Below the pieces are notes generated by a model, which saw only the letters and a program-made list of their open reading frames with translations, did not search any database and was not told the origin of the DNA. Of a DNA stretch of 5,011 bases, positions 1-4,154 are shown one piece after another (the first letter of the stretch is position 1; every line of letters starts with the position of its first letter). Source of the stretch: Bacillota bacterium (GTDB lineage: Bacteria; Bacillota; Clostridia; Saccharofermentanales; UBA5734). Position numbers and translations under genes: made by a program. The stretch covers positions 1-5,011 of the forward strand of contig JAEXPB010000307.1 in NCBI GenBank assembly GCA_023438965.1, read 5' to 3'.

Positions 1-378
1 TAGTATGGCCGGCAGCCGGCGGCGGGAGTGCCATCCGGTCAATTGCCTGATCGCATCCCACGCCGCAGCGCTCATTCGCGGGATGACAAAAAGCGGACCG
101 AGCAGGACAACGGTACCAAAGCAAAAATAGCGGCCCAGCCGCGGTAAAAACCGGTCGGTGATCTCCCGAAAGCTTCCTTTGCCGCGCACCATAGCCACAT
201 AGGCCAGCAAAGGCAGGATTATTCCAGATATCAGCACGCCCAAATAGGCCGTAAAAACCTGGCTGCCGCTCTCTTTCCCCCAGGTTACCGGATAAAGCAA
301 GCAAGAAGCGCCAAAATGAACCGAAAACAAGGCGCCGCCCAAGGTTATCAACTTGCGGAGGGAAAGATGATCCTTCAT
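1..378 (-). CDS. brnQ: BrnQ-family branched-chain amino acid carrier, N-terminal part (runs off left edge)
   Basis: Translating the minus strand from the ATG at 378 gives 126 open codons to the window edge with no stop, so this is the N-terminal quarter to third of a carrier usually of about 430-450 residues. Visible features are a short charged N-terminus, a first membrane segment from about residue 11 with the FSVHFGAS and YPVTWG motifs, a second at about residues 41-58 (YLGVLISGIILPLLAYVAMV), and a third ending in GPLFVIPRMS at about residues 108-117. The GPLF-x-x-PR motif is characteristic of the LIVCS/BrnQ family, which imports leucine, isoleucine and valine with Na+ or H+ at the cytoplasmic membrane. 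In-frame ATGs also lie at 417 and 423 (preceded by an in-frame TAA), but only 378 has a good ribosome binding site (AGGAAGG at 389-395). The gene follows the dehydrogenase pair on the same strand after about 150 bases. Family call is firm; substrate is inferred. Confidence 0.85.
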   Translation of the reverse strand, partial: MKDHLSLRKLITLGGALFSVHFGASCLLYPVTWGKESGSQVFTAYLGVLISGIILPLLAYVAMVRGKGSFREITDRFLPRLGRYFCFGTVVLLGPLFVIPRMSAAAWDAIRQLTGWHSRRRLPAIL

Positions 379-388
379 GCCGTTAATC

Positions 389-395
389 CCTTCCT
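389..395 (-). promoter_or_regulatory. Ribosome binding site deciding the brnQ-like start
   Basis: The minus strand reads AGGAAGG here, ten bases before the ATG at 378. The in-frame upstream ATGs at 417 and 423 have no purine-rich site before them, which is why the start at 378 is preferred. Confidence 0.6.
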
Positions 396-432
396 GTCGG
401 CCAGACAGCCGATCCATGGCCATTTATGGCTG

Positions 433-438
433 ATTATA
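433..438 (-). promoter_or_regulatory. Candidate -10 box for the brnQ-like gene
   Basis: A perfect TATAAT lies on the minus strand about 55 bases upstream of the chosen ATG. Transcription from it would begin near 426, producing a short leader that contains the ribosome binding site but hardly any room for the upstream ATGs. No convincing -35 hexamer is seen 16-18 bases upstream (AAGATC at 17), so this is only a candidate. A second TATAAT at 532-537 overlaps the stop codon of the zinc dehydrogenase, also without a good -35. Confidence 0.3.
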
Positions 439-483
439 TCGTGGCGGCCGGGCGGGATCTTCAGCTGAAACTACAAAATGACT

Positions 484-515
484 TGTCCGCTTGCACAGGT
501 TCCGGATCGCGGACA
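484..515 (-). terminator. Weak hairpin after the zinc dehydrogenase gene (possible leaky terminator)
   Basis: The arms TGTCCGC (484-490) and GCGGACA (509-515) are perfectly complementary around an 18-base loop, beginning 18 bases past the dehydrogenase stop codon. On the minus-strand RNA the stem is followed by AGUCAUUUUG rather than an uninterrupted U run, so it would be a poor intrinsic terminator. It could attenuate read-through into the brnQ-like gene, stabilise the upstream mRNA, or be chance. Confidence 0.3.
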
Positions 516-532
516 GCGGTGGGAAGCAACCA

Positions 533-1564
533 TTATAGCCGCAGAATGACCTTCAGCGCATCGCCGCTTTGGGCGGCGGTAAAGCCCTTTTCCCAATCCT
601 CCAGCGGGTAGACCGCCTGCGTAAACTCGGCCAGGTCCACCGCGCCGCGTTCGATCAGGGACAGGCAGCGCTGCCAGCTCAGGGCGTTCGCGCTGTAGGA
701 GAAATCGATCCGGATCGCCTGGAAGATCAAGTCGGACCAGGGCAAGGGCACCGCGTCATGCGGCAGGCCGATCGCCGTGAAACGGCCGCCTTTGCGCAGG
801 GCTTGCAGTCCCTGGATAATGGCGGCCGGCGATCCGGTCAAGTCGATCGCGACATCGACGCCGCGGCCATCCGTCAGTTCCTGAAGGCTCTGGATGATGT
901 CGCCATGCTGGGCATTCAGGGTTGCCGCGGCGCCGAAACGGCGGGCCAGGGTAAAGCGGTTCCGGGCGTCGCTGTCTAGGCCGGTAACGAAAACCCGCGC
1001 CGCTCCGGCGCTGCGCACCATCTGCAAAGCCAGCAGGGCGATCGGACCGCAACCGAGAATCAAGACGGTTTCCTCCGGTTGGATGCCGGTTTTTTCCAGG
1101 ATGGCATAGGCCGCGATACCCATCGGTTCGACCAGGCAAGCTTGCTCGAATGTGATCGCGGCGGGGATCCGGTGCAGCAAATCCTGCCGGACGGCGATAA
1201 ATTCGGCGAAGGCACCGTCCCGGCGGTAGCCGGGCGATCGTTTCCGGCTGCACCAGTGCCGGTTGCCCTGCAGGCAGAACGCGCAGGTCCCGCAAGACTC
1301 GAAGTGCTGCTCGGCGATGACGCGTTGTCCAGGCTGGTAATCGCGCACAGCCGGACCGCACGCGGCAATGACGCCCGCAAACTCATGGCCGATGATCACC
1401 GGTGTGTCGCAGGTAAAGGAACCGGCCAGTATTTTCAGATCGGTGCCGCAAATGCCGCAGGAATGAACCCGGACCAGGACCTCATCCGGTTGGATGACCG
1501 GAATGGGCCGATCCTGCAGGCTCAGCCGACCCGGCCCATTCTCTGTTTTGACCAAGGCTCGCAT
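533..1564 (-). CDS. Zinc-dependent medium-chain dehydrogenase (sorbitol / L-idonate / threonine dehydrogenase type)
   Basis: This 343-residue protein has the normal length and order of the zinc MDR family. The N-terminal GroES-like domain carries the catalytic zinc ligands Cys36 (in CGICGTD), His60-Glu61 (GHEFAG) and Glu146 (VEPMG). The structural zinc lobe has Cys91, Cys94, Cys97 and Cys105. The Rossmann domain follows, with GCGPIA at 171-176 and an acidic loop (GLDSD, about 195-199) after the second strand. Such enzymes oxidise a secondary alcohol of a polyol, sugar acid or amino acid with NAD(P)+ in the cytoplasm. The start at 1564 is chosen over upstream codons because GGGAGG lies 8 bases before it and the family begins here (MRALVKT). 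It starts 4 bases after the stop of the hydroxyacid dehydrogenase gene, so the two are probably co-transcribed and translationally coupled. L-iditol/L-idonate-type activity is the closest resemblance; the exact substrate is not determinable. Confidence 0.9.
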   Translation of the reverse strand: MRALVKTENGPGRLSLQDRPIPVIQPDEVLVRVHSCGICGTDLKILAGSFTCDTPVIIGHEFAGVIAACGPAVRDYQPGQRVIAEQHFESCGTCAFCLQGNRHWCSRKRSPGYRRDGAFAEFIAVRQDLLHRIPAAITFEQACLVEPMGIAAYAILEKTGIQPEETVLILGCGPIALLALQMVRSAGAARVFVTGLDSDARNRFTLARRFGAAATLNAQHGDIIQSLQELTDGRGVDVAIDLTGSPAAIIQGLQALRKGGRFTAIGLPHDAVPLPWSDLIFQAIRIDFSYSANALSWQRCLSLIERGAVDLAEFTQAVYPLEDWEKGFTAAQSGDALKVILRL

Positions 1565-1568
1565 ACTT

Positions 1569-2561
1569 TCAACCTCCCTGTACAGGCCGGACCTGCGGGT
1601 TGACGCAGTTAGCCGGTATCTCGCCCCGCTGAAACGCCTGCAGCTGCGCCGCGGTTTTCTCGACACATTCACGCCAGGATTCCTGGGACAGGCTGGCGCA
1701 ATGCGGCGTCAGGACCACGTTGGCCAAACCATGATACGGACCGTCGAAAGGTTCCTGATCCGGTTGGCTGAAGATCTTGATCTGCTCGTAGACATCGATG
1801 CCGGCGGCGGCAATCCGGCCGCTGCGCAAGGCCCGGGCCAGGGCCTGTTCATCGCAGATCGCGCCGCGGGCCACATTGATCAGAATGACGTCCGGCTTCA
1901 TCTGGCTGATTTCCGCTGCGCCGATCAGGCCGGTCGTCGCCGGGGTCAGCGGGCAGTTGATGCTGATGAAATCGGCGGTCGACAGCAGCTGCGGCAGCGG
2001 CACATAGGTAAAGGGATACTCAGTCCGGGCATTCGGCAGGGCGTCGTGGACGATGATCTGCAAGCCCATGGCGGCAGCGATCCGGCCGATTTCGCGGCCG
2101 ATCCGGCCGAAGCCGATGATACCCAGGGTTTTGCCGGATAACCGACGCGGTCCAGCGCTGCGGCGGACATTCATCCAGGTACCCTCGGTCATGGAGCGGG
2201 TAAACGCCGGCAACCGGCGAGCGGCCGCCAGCAGCAGGAGGATCGCATGCTCGGCGACATCATGGAAACAGTAATCCGGGACAAAGGTCACCAGGATGCC
2301 CCTTTCGGTTGCCGCCGCAACGTCGATCTTGTCATAGCCGGTTCCCAGGCGCAGGATGATCCGGCAGCGCCGGAGCCGGCAGATCACCTCGCGCGGCAGG
2401 CGCCCGGAAACGACGGCGATGGCCTCCGGGTCGATCCGGATGATGTCGGCCGGATCATCGGCGCGGATCGTCAGGACTTGCGTGGCGCCATTTTGCTGAA
2501 ACAGGGGCTGCTCGTAATCACGAACCGGGAATACATCGCCATCCATCCGAAGCAAAATCAT
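1569..2561 (-). CDS. D-isomer-specific 2-hydroxyacid dehydrogenase (CtBP / phosphoglycerate-dehydrogenase-like)
   Basis: The 330-residue product has the two-domain layout of the family: a substrate domain at about 1-105 and 295-330, and a Rossmann domain between. Diagnostic stretches are RLGTGYDKID (71-80), VPDYCFHDVAEHA (94-106), the dinucleotide site GFGRIG (150-155), CPLTPAT (203-209), NVARGA with catalytic Arg232, and LTPH with catalytic His287. The VPDYC and CPLTP stretches fit the CtBP-like subgroup of bacterial phosphoglycerate-dehydrogenase relatives. The family reduces 2-keto acids to D-2-hydroxyacids, or the reverse, with NAD(P)H in the cytoplasm. No C-terminal ACT domain is present, arguing against a serine-pathway SerA. 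The loop holding the usual catalytic Glu is about seven residues longer than typical, with Glu259 and Glu270 as candidates. The ATG at 2561 has a modest AGGT six bases upstream. It is the first gene of the leftward operon, diverging from the IclR-type regulator. Substrate unknown. Confidence 0.9.
   Translation of the reverse strand: MILLRMDGDVFPVRDYEQPLFQQNGATQVLTIRADDPADIIRIDPEAIAVVSGRLPREVICRLRRCRIILRLGTGYDKIDVAAATERGILVTFVPDYCFHDVAEHAILLLLAAARRLPAFTRSMTEGTWMNVRRSAGPRRLSGKTLGIIGFGRIGREIGRIAAAMGLQIIVHDALPNARTEYPFTYVPLPQLLSTADFISINCPLTPATTGLIGAAEISQMKPDVILINVARGAICDEQALARALRSGRIAAAGIDVYEQIKIFSQPDQEPFDGPYHGLANVVLTPHCASLSQESWRECVEKTAAQLQAFQRGEIPANCVNPQVRPVQGG
1573..1578 (-). promoter_or_regulatory. 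Ribosome binding site of the zinc dehydrogenase, inside the upstream gene
   Basis: GGGAGG on the minus strand falls in the last sense codons (Gln-Gly-Gly) of the hydroxyacid dehydrogenase gene, 8 bases before the ATG at 1564. It fixes the start of the zinc dehydrogenase and implies coupled translation. Confidence 0.75.
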
Positions 2562-2585
2562 TTTTCTACCTGAACTTTCGATATT

Positions 2586-2602
2586 GTTGCTTTATTAGCA
2601 AC
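2586..2602. promoter_or_regulatory. 17-bp palindromic operator candidate for the IclR-type regulator
   Basis: GTTGCT-TTATT-AGCAAC is a perfect inverted repeat with 6-base arms and a 5-base centre. It lies 25 bases upstream of the hydroxyacid dehydrogenase ATG and 112 bases upstream of the regulator ATG. IclR-family dimers commonly bind short palindromes in the divergent region between their own gene and the target operon, so assignment to the neighbouring regulator is a reasonable inference. The position fits repression of the leftward operon by occlusion. Confidence 0.6.
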
Positions 2603-2617
2603 TATATATGTTATAAT
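2587..2617 (+). promoter_or_regulatory. Candidate promoter of the IclR-type regulator
   Basis: A perfect TATAAT at 2612-2617 is preceded by TTGCTT at 2587-2592, a fair -35 but with a long 19-base spacer. Transcription would start near 2624, giving a leader of about 90 bases. Both hexamers overlap the AGCAAC/GTTGCT sites, which fits autoregulation. A leftward promoter for the dehydrogenase operon should lie in the same AT-rich stretch; TATAGT on the minus strand at 2603-2608 is one possible -10, but I see no clear -35 for it. Confidence 0.45.
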
Positions 2618-2623
2618 AGCAAC
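2596..2623. repeat. Direct repeat TAGCAAC, 21 bp apart (extra operator half-site)
   Basis: TAGCAAC at 2596-2602, the right arm of the palindrome plus one base, recurs at 2617-2623. The 21-base spacing equals about two helical turns, placing both on the same DNA face. The second copy sits directly after the TATAAT at 2612-2617 and is flanked by a weaker inverted repeat, ATGTT (2608-2612) and AACAT (2621-2625). It looks like a second, degenerate operator that would overlap the regulator's own promoter. Confidence 0.5.
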
Positions 2624-2653
2624 ATAGCCGAATCATAACATCGATTCCGGCCC

Positions 2654-2688
2654 GAGTCAAGCCGAAACAAGCTAGCTTCGGTTGAATC
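2654..2688 (+). promoter_or_regulatory. Stem-loop in the 5' leader of the IclR-type regulator
   Basis: GAGTCAAGCCGAA (2654-2666) pairs with TTCGGTTGAATC (2677-2688), giving 11 base pairs with one G-A mismatch, one bulged G and a 10-base loop. The loop and 3' arm also contain the palindrome AAGCTAGCTT (2669-2678), so an alternative pairing is possible. The stem ends 12 bases before the ribosome binding site and has no following U run, so it is not an intrinsic terminator. It may affect mRNA stability or translation, or be coincidental. Confidence 0.35.
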
Positions 2689-2700
2689 ACCGGTTGACAC

Positions 2701-2706
2701 AGGAGG
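2701..2706 (+). promoter_or_regulatory. Ribosome binding site of the IclR-type regulator
   Basis: A consensus AGGAGG seven bases before the ATG at 2714 fixes the start of the regulator gene. Confidence 0.8.
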
Positions 2707-2713
2707 CCCCACG

Positions 2714-3469
2714 ATGGAGACAATCGATAAAGCCCTGCAATTGCTGAAAAAGCTGGCCGAAACACCGCTATCCGTGACCGAGGCCGCCGAGTTGCTGGAC
2801 ATGCATAAGAGTTCTGCTTCCCGGATGCTGGCGACGCTGCAGAAGCAGGGCTTCGTCATGCTGAACTCCAATCGTCGCTATGAAATCGGGCTGACTGTTT
2901 TCCAGCTGGCCGAAGCCACGACCGAGTGGCAAAATCTCAGGCGAACGGCTGAGCCCTACTTGCAGAGCCTGAACCAGACGCTGGACGAAACCATTCATCT
3001 ATCCGTCCTGGAAGGCGTCGACGTGATTTATATCGACAAAATCGATTCCAGCCGGCGGATCCGGATGCATTCGACCATTGGCGCAGCCAATCCGGCCTAC
3101 TGCACCGGCGTCGGCAAAGTGCTGCTGGCTTACCAAAGCCCGCAGGAGCAGCACCGGTTGATCAGCCAGATCCGGTTCGAACCGTTTACAGCGGCGACCA
3201 TCGCCGATGCCGGCCGATTGGATCAGGAACTGCGGACGATCCGCCGCACCGGAATCGCCTTTGATTTCGGCGAGCATGACGAGTTGATTCACTGCGTCGC
3301 CGCACCGGTCTTCAATCACACCCGCAAGATCATTGCCAGCGTCAGTATTTCGGCGCCGCAATTCGTCACCCCGGCCGATAAACTGCGCAGCTATCAGGAC
3401 ATCCTGCTGCAGACCGTCCGGACCATCTCTGGCCGACTCGGCTATTCGGGTCGGATTCCACCCGATTAA
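2714..3469 (+). CDS. IclR-family transcriptional regulator
   Basis: The 251-residue product has the family's usual length. A winged helix-turn-helix occupies about residues 1-60: ETIDKALQLLKKLAE forms the first helix, LSVTEAAELLDMHKSSASRMLATL is the helix-turn-helix, and NRRYEIGL is the wing end. The IclR effector domain covers about 75-245, with ETIHLSVLEG (92-101), the hallmark GVGKVLLAY (132-140), and the ligand-pocket segment RTGIAFDFGEHDELIHCVAAPVF in two parts (178-200). Such proteins are DNA-binding dimers or tetramers that sense small carboxylates or sugar acids and usually control an adjacent operon. It is divergent from the hydroxyacid dehydrogenase gene, with shared operator-like palindromes between them, so that operon is the likely target. 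KdgR-like sugar-acid regulators are the nearest style, but the effector is unknown. Its TAA overlaps the stop codon of the convergent ATPase gene. Confidence 0.95.
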   Translation: METIDKALQLLKKLAETPLSVTEAAELLDMHKSSASRMLATLQKQGFVMLNSNRRYEIGLTVFQLAEATTEWQNLRRTAEPYLQSLNQTLDETIHLSVLEGVDVIYIDKIDSSRRIRMHSTIGAANPAYCTGVGKVLLAYQSPQEQHRLISQIRFEPFTAATIADAGRLDQELRTIRRTGIAFDFGEHDELIHCVAAPVFNHTRKIIASVSISAPQFVTPADKLRSYQDILLQTVRTISGRLGYSGRIPPD

Positions 3470-4140
3470 GAGACCAGGCGGCCGTCGCGGAGCTTGATGA
3501 TCCGGCCGGCATCCCGGAGAATTTTCAAATCATGGGTAACCACGACAATCGCGGTTTGCTGGCTTTGGCCGGCAATCAGGTCCATCACCGCCAGGGCGGT
3601 GTTCATGTCCAGCGCCGCGGTCGGTTCATCGGCGAAGATGATCCGCGGTTGATTGATCAGCGCCCGCGCGATGGCCACCAGCTGCCTTTGGCCGACGGAC
3701 AGGCTGTCCGGCCGGATGTCGCTGCGCAAGCCGGGACACAATTGATCCAGCATGCCCAGCGCCCGGTCCTGATCGGCGCCGGTCACTTCAGTCAGCGGCA
3801 GCAGGATATTCTCCAGCAAAGTCAGATGGCCGATCAGGTAATGCCGCTGGAAAATAAAGCCGACATGCCGGCGCCGGTAATTATCCCGCTCCTCCGCGCG
3901 CCAGCCGGCGATATCCTGGTCATTATAAAACACTTTGCCCGCCGTTGGGCGCAGCAGACCGGACAGCACATACAGCAGGGAACTTTTCCCGCTGCCGGAA
4001 GGACCAAGGACACCGGCCATTTCCCCGGTGCTGATCGAGAAATCCATGCTGTCCAGCGCCGTGGCTGTCGCCCCCTGGCGTGAGGGATAGCTCAGCGAGA
4101 TCTGCCGCGCATCAATATGCACGGCCGCGGGTTTTTCCAT
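3466..4140 (-). CDS. ABC transporter ATP-binding protein, LolD/MacB type
   Basis: This 224-residue ATPase has all the family motifs: Walker A GPSGSGKS (46-53), Q-loop FIFQ with Gln98, signature LSVGQRQ (147-153), Walker B IIFADE (167-172) followed by PTAALD, and the switch His203 in VVVTHD. Length and motif spacing match the ATPases that partner FtsX-type permeases (MacB, LolD, FtsE), which energise mechanical export or release of peptides, lipids or drugs rather than classical uptake. The signature has Val in place of the second Gly and Leu for the usual Arg in QQQR. The start at 4140 is preferred because GGAGG lies 8 bases upstream; an ATG at 4155, overlapping the permease stop as TGATG, would add five codons with a weaker AGGA. 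It follows the permease gene directly, so the two form one operon. The C-terminus ends tail to tail with the regulator. Confidence 0.93.
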   Translation of the reverse strand: MEKPAAVHIDARQISLSYPSRQGATATALDSMDFSISTGEMAGVLGPSGSGKSSLLYVLSGLLRPTAGKVFYNDQDIAGWRAEERDNYRRRHVGFIFQRHYLIGHLTLLENILLPLTEVTGADQDRALGMLDQLCPGLRSDIRPDSLSVGQRQLVAIARALINQPRIIFADEPTAALDMNTALAVMDLIAGQSQQTAIVVVTHDLKILRDAGRIIKLRDGRLVS

Positions 4141-4148
4141 GCGCGCAG

Positions 4149-4153
4149 CCTCC
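4149..4153 (-). promoter_or_regulatory. Ribosome binding site supporting the ATPase start at 4140
   Basis: GGAGG on the minus strand is 8 bases before the ATG at 4140 and just after the permease stop codon (4155-4157). It favours 4140 over the alternative ATG at 4155, whose bases partly belong to this site. Confidence 0.5.
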
Positions 4154-4154
4154 A

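Noticed and set aside
426..611. Plus-strand 61-codon frame in the spacer left of the zinc dehydrogenase
   Set aside because: No ribosome binding site, no recognisable motif, and half of it is antisense to the dehydrogenase C-terminus.
569..979. Plus-strand open frame of 136 codons, and similar long frames at 1079-1603, 1494-2141, 3532-4083 and 4080-4601
   Set aside because: All are antisense to genes with clear family motifs, and their translations are low-complexity Arg/Gln/Gly/Ala-rich sequences expected from the complement of GC-rich coding DNA.
1565..1672. N-terminal extension of the zinc dehydrogenase by 36 codons
   Set aside because: The added residues (Arg/Ser-rich) do not match the family, overlap the upstream gene, and the ATG at 1564 has a strong ribosome binding site.
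2586..2623. CRISPR-like or transposon end repeats
   Set aside because: Only two to three short half-sites, no spacer-repeat periodicity, no transposase and no target duplication; a regulator operator explains them better.
2694..2699. Perfect TTGACA (-35 consensus) on the plus strand
   Set aside because: It overlaps the region just before the regulator's ribosome binding site, and no -10-like hexamer follows at 16-18 bases; a promoter here would start inside the gene.
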